Part shown: piece after piece, positions 47,640 to 59,032 of the stretch
Position numbering within the stretch: position 1 is the stretch's first letter
How the letters are laid out: each line of letters opens with the position of its first letter
NCBI GenBank assembly: GCA_029891385.1
Contig: CM057233.1
Location: forward strand, 33,586,540 to 33,650,539
Length of the DNA stretch: 64,000 bases
Origin: Erythroxylum novogranatense
Lineage: Eukaryota > Streptophyta > Magnoliopsida > Malpighiales > Erythroxylaceae
Direction of reading: 5' to 3'
Program-made: the position numbers and the translations under genes
The notes under the pieces: generated by a model
Database searches by the model: none
Told to the model about the DNA's origin: nothing
Seen by the model: only the letters and a program-made list of their open reading frames with translations

Positions 47640-48792
47640 TTTATTTTTATGTGAAGTTTTGATATAGATCGTTCTGAAAGAGGAGCGGAAAATAATGATA
47701 AGTTATGCATACCAGATAGTGGCACAACGCACACTATCCTGAAAGATAAGAGGTTCTTTTCAGAATTAAAACCAACAAAAACAATTGTGAACACAATATC
47801 GAGTCCCGCAGACTTGATTGAAGGAATTGCGAGCAAATTTCACATTACCAAATGGCACAAAGTTCTCAATACATGATGTCTTATTTGCGCCAAAGTTTAA
47901 AAGAAATTTGTTGAGTTTTAATGATATATATTCTCATAATTATGATACTCAGTCTGCAACTGAGGGAAATATGAAATATATGTATCTTACAACCTGTAAA
48001 TCAGGAAAGATAAACATATTGAAAAAACTACCAATGCTCCCTACTGGATTGCATTATACATATATAAATGTGATGGAATCTAATATGGTAGTGAAAGCAA
48101 AACACATTGATCCTTCAATGATATCTATTTGGCATGATCGTCTGGGTCATCCAGGATCAACATTGATGCGAAAAATAATTGAGAATACATATAGACATCC
48201 ATTGAGTAACAAAATGATTACGCAAATAAATAAGAGTCCATGTACATCTTGTTCTCTTGGAAAACTGATCATAAGGCCATCACCAGCTAAAATAAAATTG
48301 GAATCACCTGCTTTTCTTGAACGTATTCAAAGTGATATATGTGGACCAATTCATCCACCATGTGGATCATTTCGATATTTTACGGTATTGATAGATGCCT
48401 CCAGCAGATGGTCTCACGTTTGTCTACTATCAACTCGTAATATGGCATTTCCAAGATTTCTTGCACAAATTATTAAATTACGAGCACAATTTCCTGACTA
48501 TACAATAAAGAAAGTCGACTCGATAATCTTGGTGAATTCACCCAAACTTTCAATGACTATTGTATGTCAAGCTGGGATTATGGTCGAGCATCCTGTTGCT
48601 CATGTGCATACTCAAAATGGTTTAGCTAAATCTTTAATTAAATGCCTTCAGCTTATTGCTAGACCATTGATGATGAGAACAAAGCTTCCAATTTCCGTAT
48701 GGGGTCATGCAATTTTACATGCTGAGGCATTAATTCGCATCCGACCAAGTGCGTATCATAACTACTCCCCACTACAACTTGCATTTGGTTAA
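47640..48792 (+). pseudogene. copia protease and integrase, broken and catalytically altered
   Basis: The protease motif DSGT lies at 47715-47726. A frameshift near 47825 leads into LPNGTKFSIHDVLFAP and the integrase zinc-binding part (WHDRLGHPGS...CTSCSLGK). The catalytic triad is D (SDICGPI, codon 48334), D (KKVDSIIL, codon 48517) and, in place of the conserved glutamate, lysine (NGLAKSLIK, codon AAA at 48628-48630; the family has GLAES). So even a repaired frame would have a dead integrase. The domain ends at a TAA (48790-48792) inside LAFG-stop-EPNISHLRIFG. Confidence 0.88.
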
Positions 48793-49680
48793 GAACCAAA
48801 TATCTCTCATTTGAGAATTTTTGGTTGTGCAGTATATGTGCCTATTGCACCACCACAACGTAGTAAAATGGGACCTCAAAGAAGATTGGGGATATATGTC
48901 GGCTATGAAAGTACATCTATTATTAGATATCTTGAACCTCAAGCAAGTGATGTGTTTACAGCACGTTTTGCTGATTGTCATTTTGATGAAAATACTTTCC
49001 CAACATTAGGGGGAGATAATAAACAACTGATGAAAGAAATTACATGGTGCGAACCATTATTATTGTATCTTGATCAACGCACAAAACAATGCGAAACAGA
49101 AGTGCAAAGAATTGTGCATTTGCAAAGAATTGCAAATCAATTACCAGATGCTTTTATAGATACAAAAGAGTGACTAAATCATTTATACCATTTGTAAATA
49201 CTCCGCCGATTGAAATCCCAAAGGACAATCGAGAACATGGTCACTCATGAATCACGACACGCATGAAGCGTGGTAGACCAATCGGTTCCAAAGATAAAAT
49301 CCTCGAAAAGAAAAGGAGCAAATGTGATTAATAACCCCAAGATAGATAAAAGTGTTCCTTTAGAAACACAAGATAAGGATAGTGTCCCAAAAGAGACACA
49401 AACTGACATTAATCAAGAAATCGCAATTAATTATATTCACACAAAAGAATTATGGAACCGAAATGATATGAAAGAGATTGATGAAATATTTTCTTATGCT
49501 ATAGCATGTGATATCCTCAATGAAAATGAAGATCCCGAACCAAGATCTATCATTGAATGTCAAAATAGACATGATTGGGTTCAATGGAAAGATGCTATTG
49601 AAGCTGAATTAAATTCTCTTAACAAGCGTAATGTGTTTGGACCTATTGTCCTTACACCCCAAAGTGTAAAGCACATGTAG
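48793..49680 (+). pseudogene. copia integrase C-terminus and linker to reverse transcriptase
   Basis: It is in the same frame as the integrase. It begins EPNISHLRIFGCAVYVPIAP and KMGPQRRLGIYVGY, the usual region after the integrase core, then an acidic linker. A TGA stop falls at 49171 and the frame resumes from about 49270 (SVPKIKSSKRKGANVI, NRHDWVQWKDAIEAELNSL), where the reverse transcriptase domain starts. It ends at TAG 49678. Confidence 0.8.
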
Positions 49681-51135
49681 GTTACAAATGGGTTTTTTTC
49701 AAAACGAAATGAGAAAAATGAGATTGTGAGATACAAAGGTTGACTTGTTGCCAAGGTTTTCTCAAAGACCGGAATTGACTATGAACAAACATACTCTCTG
49801 TTATGGATACAATTACGTTTAGATATTTAATCATCTTAGCAGTTCTTGAAGCTGGAAATGCGTCTTATGGATGTTATTACGACTTACACATGCGGATCAC
49901 TTGATAGTGATATTTACATAAAAATCCTGAAGGATTCAAAATGCTGCACATTAAAATCACAACCAAAGGAAAAGTATTGATCAAATTGCAAAGATCCTTA
50001 TATGGACTAAAGCAATGGACGCGTGTGGTACAATCGTCTAAGCGAGTATCTATCAAAGAAAGGATATGTAAATAGTCCTATTTGCCCTTGCGTTTTTATA
50101 AAGAAAACAACATCCGAATATGTAATTATCGCTGTCTATGTTGACGATTTGAATATCATTGGTACTGCTAAAGAAATCCAAGAAACAGTGGTGTACTTAA
50201 AGAAGGAGATTGAAATGAAAGATCTTAGAAAAACTACATATTGTCTTGGTCTGCAAATTGAGCATAGACCAAGCGAAATATTTGTGCATCAATCAACATA
50301 TACAGAAAATGTATTGAGGCGTTTCAATATGGATAAAGCAACTCCGTTAAGTACACCAATGGTTGGTAGATCACTTAATGTTGAGAAGGATCCATTTCGC
50401 CCTTGCGCAGAAAACGAAGAAGTTCTTGATTCTGAAACGTCATATCTGAGTGCGATAGGAGCTCTCATGTATCTTGCTAATTGTATTAGACCTGATATAG
50501 CTTTTGTTGTTAATCTACTAGCAAGATTTAGCTCATCTCCTACGAAAAGGCACTGGAATGGAATTAAACATCTATTTCGTTATCTTCGAGGTACAATTGA
50601 TTTGGGATTATTTTACGCTAAAAATACAAAACAAGCTTTGTTTGGTTATGCAAATGCAGGTTACTTATCAGATCCGCATAAAGCCAGATCCCAAACTGGT
50701 TATGTATTTACGTATGGAGGCACTGCAATTTCTTGGCGTTCACAGAAACAAACACTTGTTGCTACTTCTTCAAATCATGCTGAAATCATTGCACTTCATG
50801 AAGCAAGCCAAGAATGTGTATGGTTAAGGTCAATAATGCATCACATTTTAACAACTTGTGGCTTATCGACCAACAAAGAACCAACAATCATATATGAAGA
50901 CAATGCAGCATGTATCGCTCAAATAAAGGAGGGTTATATCAAAAGTGATAGAACCAAACATATCCCTCCGAAATTTTTTCAATTCACCCAAGATCTCGAA
51001 AAGAGCAAAGAAATCAACATCCAGTATATTCAATCAAGCGAAAATACTGCGGATCTTTTCACAAAAGTACTTTCTACTACACCTTTCAGGAAGCATGTCC
51101 ACGAGATTAGAATGCGACATCTAAGAAATTTATGA
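49681..51135 (+). pseudogene. copia reverse transcriptase and RNase H, broken
   Basis: 49681-50022 carries the RT N-terminal blocks in shifting frames (KRNEKNEIVRYKG, IDYEQTYS, FRYLIILAVLE, RSLYGLKQ). From about 50020 one long frame holds the palm with YVDD (50137-50148), then ATPLSTPMVGRSLNV, the SAIGALMYLANCIRPDIAF block, and RNase H to the stop at 51133-51135. In RNase H the first catalytic aspartate of GYAD is asparagine (GYANAGY, codon AAT at 50653-50655), while NHAE and YEDN remain. The enzyme would copy the element RNA to DNA; here it cannot be made whole. Confidence 0.9.
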
Positions 51136-51303
51136 GGAAGAGCTCATTGTGTTAAATGAGGGGGAGCTTACGCAGTTGCACTCTTTTTTCCTTATCATGG
51201 TTTTTATCCTACTAGGTTTTTCCTGATAAGGTTTTTAACGAGGCAATACCAAATGCGTATCAAGGCCAGATAAGAAATAATTATATGGCACACCAAGGGT
51301 GAG

Positions 51304-51567
51304 TGTTATAAAAGATAGAAATAATATGGTGTGCCACTAATTGTTAATACACCACTTAATTGTTAATGCACCAAATGCACCACTTAATTGTTAGTGCACC
51401 AAATGCACCACCTAATTGTTAGTGTACCACTTCTATTATCATGATAGTATTTTATTAGAAATTTTGTACTATAAATAGAAAGGTTAACTTGATGTAAGAC
51501 ACACCAATTTATAAGAAGAATTCTCCTCTCCCAAATATTCTTAAATTTTAGTTTCGGTTTTATAACA
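51304..51567 (+). repeat. 3' LTR of the copia element
   Basis: 264 bp, same length and structure as 45371-45634, with about six transitions. It is followed by the duplication aaagt (51568-51572). Confidence 0.95.
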
Positions 51568-51572
51568 AAAGT

Positions 51573-52215
51573 TACTATTTATCAACAGGTGCATAATACA
51601 AAGTTAGTAAATAGGGAATGGTGTTTCTTATTGGTTTTGGTTTAATAATTGGTTTTTACGTAGCCCTCTTATTGTAAAAGAGGAAGTTTCTCCTTTCATC
51701 AATAGAATTCCTACTCAGTCTTGGGTGAAAGTTATTATTCAGCAACATAATTGGCTCATTGATTTTAGAGGTGTTGAAAGAGCAAGATCATATTTGCCTG
51801 ATTACTACCCCAACACTTCTAGAGATGATATTTTCCACTTAATGCCTAGCAAAGGTAGAGATTTGACTAATCAAATTTATCTTAAAGCCATTGCTCAACA
51901 TCATCCTAGAGTTGATTGGAACTATATTGTATGAAAAGGATCTTAGGTGCCTACGGCCTCCTTTGTAACTTTCTTGCAGCAAAGGTCAGGTTGAAAACTA
52001 AAGATAGATTAATTGGAGCCACATATCAGATATGTATGCTATGCAATTAACAAAGTGAGTCTATTAATCGCCTGTTCTTTAAATGTGATTATACCAATGT
52101 CATTTAGTGCAGAATGCTACAAGTAATGGGATTGCAATGTTCTCATCAAGAGTGGCTCGATTTCTATAAGTACGCATTAAGGAATCGAAATCTTGTCTTT
52201 TGTGAAGAAAATAAA
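51573..52215 (+). pseudogene. LINE 3' fragment (zinc-binding RT-associated region), plus strand
   Basis: It reads WVKVIIQQHNWLIDFRGV, RDDIFHLMPSKGRDLTNQIY, then after a stop KDRLIGATYQICMLCN and SINRLFFKCDYTNVI. The C..C...HLFF.C spacing is that of the region after LINE reverse transcriptases. No reverse transcriptase precedes it here, so it is an old 5'-truncated copy. Confidence 0.65.
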
Positions 52216-52229
52216 TAAATTATAGTAAT

Positions 52230-55200
52230 ATGTTAATTTTAATTAGACTTAAACAGTGCATGGGTGAGGTATTCCTAAAATAAACTTTTCCCCTTATATT
52301 GCCACTTGTCTCATCGATGGCTTTGTAGCCACTACGTGTGTATCGTGACATTAACTGGTTCTCACTAAAGGCTATGTCTTGTAGCTCCATAGGGTCACTT
52401 CTGTTCAAGGTAATCTCCATGCTTGTTTCATCTCTTTATCCAATTTTCTGTCTTTTAAATATAGTTCTATGTGCAATCTAATATTGTCGATGAGGATCAT
52501 GATAAGGGATGTGTAAGATGTAGCTCTATTAAAGAAGATTTGACAGTTTCTCTCTTCCCAGATTACCCTAACTAGGTAAGCTATCGCACCCTTAAAAACA
52601 GCTGCCTTATCACTACTCTATACTCTTATCCATTGTATGCTCCATTATATTACATCTTCCAATTTTTCTACTGGATTATTTGCTCCTCATCTAAATGTGA
52701 TATCCTTCCATATGTTATTTATATATTAGCAGATAAATAGTATATGAATAGACGATTCACTATCATTTTTAAACAATAAAAACCTATTAGAAACTGTCAT
52801 ATAGTTATTGAGTCTATCCATTATAGGTATTTGTCCACGGATCGATAACCAAAGGATTAAATTTACCCTCAAGAGAATTCTATTACCCTATACCAAATCA
52901 TACCAACCCACCCTAATATTTTTTCCCCTAATAGGTTTCTTATTATTTTGTTTGTGAATTGACCAATATAAGTTTTATTCTATGTTACTTTATCTTTATC
53001 AGCAGATATATTAGTGTTGAGTAGGTGCATCTTCCACATTGTATATGGGATCATCCTTTGCACGATCTCCTTATTATTAAGTCCATGTTGAACAGTGGTC
53101 TCTTTAAGTAAATGTTGTTTCAACCCTTAGAATTGTGGTTATTCATGTGAGACCCCTACCTCCAACCATCTGTCAAACCAAAAACTTGTCTTTTTGCTAT
53201 CTCTGACCTTGTGTCTTATATGAGGTCCGACTATATTCGTTATCTTTATAATCTTTTTCTATGTAGTTGATCCCCTATCTAGAATTTTAACATTCCAGAT
53301 ATTTCTTGATTATGTATTCCCACCACACCTAATTCACCCATAAGGAATCTTCCTTTCTAATTAGTTTCCAAAATCTTCTTACTAACATCGTGTCATTGAA
53401 TATTTTGATAGGTGTAAGGCCTAGTCCTCCCTGTTTTCTAGGCTTACAAATATTACTCCATTTAATACTTGCTTTGTTTTTGCCTTGCCCATTTCCATTC
53501 CATAAAATTCTTCTCTTGTTTTATTTATGGCTATTATTACTATGCTTAGTAATACCATATGAGAGGCTTAGTAAATGTTGATTAAAGATAGGATATAATC
53601 ATTCAATTGCAGTTGATCTATCATTACTAGGTTGTTAGCAATCTAATTCTGAATTCTACTTATGATCTTCTTCTTTAATGGTTTGAACTCTAATAATTTA
53701 TGCTTTGTAGAGTTTATAGGTATCTGAAGATAGGTAAATGGTGATTGAAGTAACTTTGTACCTGTAACATTGGAGATCTACCAAGCATTTTGTAGTGCAT
53801 TAGTTGATATGTATATCCCACTCTTTTAATTGTTAACTTCTGGCCTTGATACTTTATAAATATTCTTAGAGTGGTAATAAGCGAGGTAATCAAATGATAA
53901 TTAGCTCTAGAGAATAATAGTAGGGCACCTGTAAAGTTGAGGTTTAAGATCCCTAAATTTAAATAGGGGCTTCATCTATCGCCCTATTCAAGAGCTTGTT
54001 TACAAATTCAATAACTATGGAGAATAGGAATGGGGAAATGGGATCCCTTTGATGTAGGCCTTTTTCCCTATAATTTTGTTAGATGGTTCTCCATTAATTA
54101 GCATATTATAAGAGACTCTGGTTATGCACTATTCAATCCATCTTATGAAAATTATAGGAAATTTGTAGGCTTTCAGGTAATTGAGGATAAAATTCTAGTC
54201 TCATGAGTCATAGGCTTTTCTGAAATCTACTTTTAATATGCAATTTTTATCCCTTTTTCTTGTGTAATTCCTTATAATTTATGGAACTATTAGGATATTA
54301 TCTCTTATCTTCCTTCATGAAATGAATGCATCCTATTGCAATCTTGTGTGCTTAAAAGGCACTGTTTTCATTCTTTTTTAGAGCACCTTAGCTATGATTT
54401 TGTAAACAAAATTATGACTTGCTATAGGGCAAAAATCTATGAATCCTTCATGTTTTCTCCTTGAGTAGACATAAAAGAGGTATGTTTAGTTTTAACAGGA
54501 ATTTCCCATTCTTGAGAATTTCTTCTAAGACCTCATTCACCATCTTCCCTGTCAATCTCTAAGCTTTCTAATAGAAAAATGCATTTATACCATCTGGCCC
54601 AAGATCCCTATCAATTTGTAGGCTCTTTAAAACTTCCTCTACCTCTCCCTGGTCACTAGTTTAGCTAATAAGTTGCTTTCCATTTCTATGAGTTGATATT
54701 GCAATACCTTCTTTATGAATTGTTCTATGGATATAACTTTAGAGGGGGTGCCTATTATTTTGATGGTGAATTTTTCCACCTCTTTCTTAGTTTATGTTAT
54801 GTTATCTATGGATAAGGAAAATGATTTTGTTAGAGGCTATCTTTAAAATGATCTTTTAGTGAAAGAATGTTGTGTTTTTATCCCTCTCAATTAACCACTC
54901 TTGTCTGGCTCTTTGTTTCCTAATTGAGTATTCTATGAATAGATATTTAATTGAGTATTCTATGAATAGATATTTAGAGTATTTGGACATGGCCTATTTC
55001 TCCATATCCTACAATGTGAATCTATACTATACACACATCTCCTAAAATCTTCACTGTGATTTATATTACTATTGTTACTCTCTACTTCTTCAAAGTTAAG
55101 TGTTGTGTTAAAGTCTCCAAACAACAGTCATGGTGACTAGTTGGTTGCTAGAGATCTTAGTTTATTCCAAGGCTCTTTATTTGAAAATTGTGATTGAAGC

Positions 55201-56250
55201 CATGTATAAAAGACATCATGTATTCCTACAACTAAATTTGGTTTTAAAAATTGTTCGTTGGTATCAACACTTTGAACTTTAACCTTGTCCTTATTGCATA
55301 AGATTAGAATTCTCCCATTATAGTGGGAGTAAAAATTATTTAATAGAAAAAATATGAAAAATATAGCATTTTTCCTTCCTAATCCTTATTTCCAAAAGGT
55401 CCAAAATCTCAAGCTTGAAATCATGAATTACTTTTTTTTATGTCCAATTGTTTTGCGAAGGTATTTAACCCTCCTAACACTCCATGCTACTATTATCATG
55501 ATCCTCCTATTAGAAGAAGAATTTTCTTTTTTCCTACTAGAATTCCTTATATTAAATGTTGCAAATCTACTGTGTTAATTTTGTCTGCATGCAGACCTGA
55601 TGTGTTATTATTTTCTTGTTTATCCTTCTCACTAGGTAAGATATCAAATTCCTCCTGACTCAATCCTACAGTTAACTCATTATATTCTCTAATTTTGATA
55701 GTTCTCCCTGTGGGTTTCCAAAGTTTTTTAATTTGGGACTCAAGCTTCTAGGCATATGACATCTTCACCATATTCTCAACTACTTCCATATCTTCATTGA
55801 GTCTCATTATGGGAATTTCTCCTGGGAGATCCCTCACTATCTCCATGAGAACACACACCCTTGTATAGTTTATTCTTTTGATTTTTGTTATAACCTGGTC
55901 TAGGTACATTAGTTTGCCTACAAAGCTAGCTAGATAACTTTGCCCTTTTATAGTCTACTATTCTAGTGACACATTCTGAATGCACATGAAAAATAGGGTT
56001 GTTATGTATATGCCAAGGACCGGAATCAATTACCTTTAAGTTGGCAAATCTAAAAATTATTGTTTCTTCTTCATTCACTAGTACTTCAGTAAGTCCATAC
56101 TGTTTCTAGTTCAAAAAAGCTCATGCCCTCATTATAGGAAATGGGAATCTTCTTTCCATAAAGTAGTCTATAATTGTTGTACTCCATCTTAATACTCCAA
56201 CCATCAAGACTTTTATTAGAGGGGATATCACATTGTGCTTACTAATTTTA
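52230..56250 (-). pseudogene. LINE (L1-type) with DUF4283-like, endonuclease and RT domains, broken
   Basis: It reads right to left. A gag-like DUF4283 region comes first (about 55660-56230: KGQSYLASFVGKLMYLDQV, RVCVLMEIVRDLPGEIPI). An endonuclease part follows (about 55000-55350: NGRILILCNKDKVKVQSV, LLFGDFNTTLNFEEVE). Then come RT blocks (LGPDGINAFFY at about 54600; DFCPIASHNFVYKIIAKVL at about 54400; ILKVDFRKAYDS at about 54215) and the C-terminal zinc-binding region (WSNICKPRKQGGLGL at about 53440; SDKAAVFKGAIAYLV at about 52580). Stops are frequent throughout, so no protein is expected. Confidence 0.8.
54926..54985. repeat. short tandem duplication in the LINE
   Basis: The ~29-bp word containing aattgagtattctatgaata occurs twice in direct succession. 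It is a recent local duplication inside the decayed LINE. Confidence 0.75.
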
Positions 56251-58070
56251 GATGGAGGAGTGCATTACTGTTTAATGTTAACGTTCTATTCTCCTTCCAC
56301 TTATGTTTATGTTTGAAGATTAGGTTTTTTTTGTAGGTTTTGGTTATTTTTAGTTGCTGCTGATATAGGCATGCGTTCACTTGAGTGTTCTGTAAGAGGA
56401 TGGTTAAGTGAAAGAAGGGAGAAGGGGTGGGGTTTAAATCCATATTGCGGTGTGTGCAAGGGTGGTGGTGGTAGGGATGGGTTCAGAGGCATGAGTAATT
56501 GGTGCATTTAGGGATGAGTGGTGGTAGTTTGAGGTGGTTTTTATAAAAATTATAAATCAATTAATTTATATATTGATTTTTGTATTTGAATCCAACTAAA
56601 TAATCCAAAAATTACCAAGCCCATCTAAATAAATTTAGTTTTTAGGTGGTTTAAAGTGGTTTAATAATTTTTGGTTTTAATATCACTAAAAGAATATAAA
56701 AGTATAATAATATTTTAAATTTTATAGACTAAATATACGAGTGAGTTATATGTAGAAAAGAAAGATTTTAGTCATAATTCCATAAATTTTAAAATATTTA
56801 CAAAATAAAATTTTAGTTAACCGAATAATTATAGCACAAATTTTGTATATTTAACATGAAAAATATTGTCGATTTTATATATTATTAAATATGAAATATT
56901 ATATTAGAAAACATCTAAACATTTGTTAAGTATCAAGATTAAGAAATTTAAGTAGATAAGGATTTTAAACATAAATTTCTATACTTTTATTAAATTAAAA
57001 TTTAAAAGAATTAACAAAAACAATAGAGAAATTGAGTGAAGTATTTAAAAGATGTTATTTTCTTAAACAGTATCACCATTGTTTGGAGTTTTTAACAAAA
57101 GAAATTTATTAAAATTAAAATAACTGAAAATGAATCATATTAATAAAGTATATTTAATTATATTGGTTTGTTTTGGTTGAGTTTAGAACAAAACTAAAAC
57201 TTAAATCAAATATATGATTTTAAAATTAAAAATACAACTGATTTAAGGGTTTGAATAGCTTATTAACATACTAGGTTAACTTTAAACCTTGTCTAACAAA
57301 AGGAGACCTTATGTCTTGCAATAATTCACCAAAGAAACCATTTAAGAAATGGAATGTTAGCATAAAACTAAAGATGATGATTTAGCTTGTAAATGTTTTT
57401 TAGTATATAGAAAGTTGGAAAATACGGTAAAAATGCATGAAGCACTATCCATATCCGGGGCAATGATTAATGATATTAAGCATGCAGGGTTCCACTAATC
57501 TAGAAATCAACAAGAGGCGGAAAAAAAAGTCAATATTCCACATTTTCACCCATTGACTAGTGAAATCAACAATGGCATCAACGTGGAGGACAAAGTGGAG
57601 ATAGATACCTACTAGAGAGATATCTTAAATCATTAGAACTGGCCCTAGGTAGATGTGAAATCTTGTTGATATCCTTAAAGAAACTGGATTTCCTCCTCTT
57701 GAAGGTCTGATACTTGAAAGGGTGTGTAAGCCTTGAGATACAAAAAAGTAAGAAAAGCAGAAAAGTTGGTTTATCCTAAAACAATGGCAAAGAGCTGAAT
57801 CTTGGTATTCAATGTTTTGAAATTCGGACCGGTCATTAAATTGAAAATCTTATTGATTATTGGTTTGATCGATTCAACCGATTTAACCATCGGTTGAACC
57901 GGTGTGACGTTATAATTAGTGTTACTCCTATCATTCTCCCTTACGTAGTGGGTAGGAAGGATTTCATTAGAACAAATGAGTGGACCACTAAGCTTGAGTT
58001 TTCTTCTATTGTTTTCCTTACAGTGACCATGACCATTAATTTGAGCCCTATTCTTTTCCACTTGCCATCA
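56251..58070. other. intergenic sequence left of the lipid-transfer gene
   Basis: No coding gene was recognised. 56540-57300 is AT-rich. 57820-57910 has a small inverted-repeat cluster: aaccgat and atcggtt form a 7-bp stem within 20 bp, and accggt appears at both sides. That could be a degenerate MITE or SINE scrap. Open frames at 56228-56507 have no recognisable domain and low-complexity Pro content. Confidence 0.5.
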
Positions 58071-58071
58071 T

Positions 58072-58079
58072 CTATAAAG
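58072..58079 (+). promoter_or_regulatory. TATA box of the lipid-transfer gene
   Basis: The word ctataaag lies about 100 bp upstream of the ATG. That leaves room for a leader of about 70 bases, a normal spacing for a plant gene. Confidence 0.7.
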
Positions 58080-58173
58080 TGAGACCGCAACCGAAGCTTA
58101 ATGTACCATAAACCCACTTCTCTATCTCTCCCTAAGCGCACACCGAAGCTAGTCCATTCATTGTGCAGTGAAA

Positions 58174-58458
58174 ATGAAGAGCTCGTATGTGGCAATTTGC
58201 ACTCTGTTTTTGATGCTGATAATGGCAGCTGAAGTACAAGTGACACTGGCAGTGACATGCAACCCAACTGAACTGAGCCCTTGTGTTAGTGCTATAACTT
58301 CAAACTCTCCCCCATCTCAGCTGTGTTGCGACAAGATCAAGGAACAGAAGCCGTGTCTTTGCCAGTACCTTAACGACCCAAGACTCAAGAAGTTTGTCGA
58401 CTCCCCAAATGCCAGGAAGGTTGCATCCACCTGTGGAACTCCCTACCCCAAATGCTAA
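58174..58458 (+). CDS. Non-specific lipid-transfer protein, type 2
   Basis: 94 residues in one exon. ATG 58174 is chosen; an in-frame GTG two codons upstream is not a likely plant start. The hydrophobic signal peptide covers residues 1-26 (ending VTLA), giving a 68-residue mature protein beginning VTC. The eight cysteines at 29, 37, 51, 52, 61, 63, 87 and 94 give the spacing C-X7-C-X13-CC-X8-CXC-X23-C-X6-C, exactly the type-2 (7 kDa) nsLTP signature, with the family's L-C and CLCQYL features. Such proteins are secreted, bind lipids in a helical pocket held by four disulfides, and serve in cuticle or wall lipid handling and defence. The gene appears intact and converges on the kinesin gene. 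Confidence 0.95.
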   Translation: MKSSYVAICTLFLMLIMAAEVQVTLAVTCNPTELSPCVSAITSNSPPSQLCCDKIKEQKPCLCQYLNDPRLKKFVDSPNARKVASTCGTPYPKC

Positions 58459-59032
58459 GTCGTCATCACCAAAGCTTTATCTTGCTGCTGCTCTTAGATT
58501 CTCCCACATTTGGATCATAAATTAGATTTTCTTTATATTTGGGTGTGGCATGTATGATATATGTATGGTACTTCTTGTGGAGCAATAGTTTGATAAGAAT
58601 CCGTAAATAAATGTGTAGTCATGATCACATGGCAACAATATTGGAACTTTGGTGTGGTTTATCATATGTATAATTGTTGGGATAAGCAACAGCCTCTACT
58701 GAATCATTCATACCCAAACATTGCGGTTAGAACCTAGGAACCATTGCTATAATCTCTCCTCACACACTGATGCAGAATTACTAGAGCTCACAATCTCATT
58801 CATCAGCCTACAACATCCCGTTCGTCGGAGTGACATAAGATGTACCAAGATCCAACCTTCAATAAATAAATGAACTTTACTACCTCATGGAGTTAACAGG
58901 CATCAATTCTTATTGAAATGATAACGCAAAATTCATTTATGAAAGTATCCGAAAGCATTATGACGGAAATTCAACATCAAACATTTGGAGAGGAACTCCA
59001 GAATTGATTTACATGTACAGAAAATGCAATTC
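58459..59032. other. convergent 3' regions of the lipid-transfer and kinesin genes
   Basis: 574 bp between the two stop codons. A polyadenylation-type aataaa stands at 58606-58611 for the lipid-transfer gene. The rest should hold the kinesin 3' untranslated region on the minus strand. No other gene was seen. Confidence 0.65.
58606..58611 (+). terminator. polyadenylation signal of the lipid-transfer gene
   Basis: AATAAA about 150 bp after the stop codon, followed by a T/G-rich stretch. This is the usual near-upstream element position in plants. Confidence 0.55.

Larger units (their letters stand above)
45371..51567 (+). mobile_element. Ty1/copia retrotransposon, structurally complete, genes broken
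   Basis: The LTRs are 45371-45634 and 51304-51567 (264 bp each, TGTTATAAAAG...TTTTATAACA), with target duplication aaagt (45366-45370 and 51568-51572). By hand the LTRs differ at about 6 of 264 sites, all transitions. Gag, protease, integrase, reverse transcriptase and RNase H are in the normal copia order on the plus strand. There are in-frame stops at 46795, 48790, 49171 and 49678, and frame changes near 47320, 47825 and 49800-50000. A purine run (aagggtgag) precedes the 3' LTR. Immobile unless helped in trans. Confidence 0.95.

Noticed and set aside
1..57000. Endogenous pararetrovirus or other integrated virus
   Set aside because: All reverse-transcriptase remnants fit copia or LINE families by domain order and motifs. 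No movement-protein or coat-protein region was seen.
57820..57910. Inverted repeats around accggt as a MITE
   Set aside because: The stem is only about 7 bp, there is no target duplication, and the ends could not be defined.
58168..58173. Upstream GTG as start of the lipid-transfer protein
   Set aside because: Plant nuclear genes rarely start at GTG, and the ATG two codons later gives a normal signal peptide.
57941..58267. Minus-strand frame overlapping the lipid-transfer gene start
   Set aside because: It covers the TATA box, leader and signal peptide of the well-supported plus-strand gene and has no domain.
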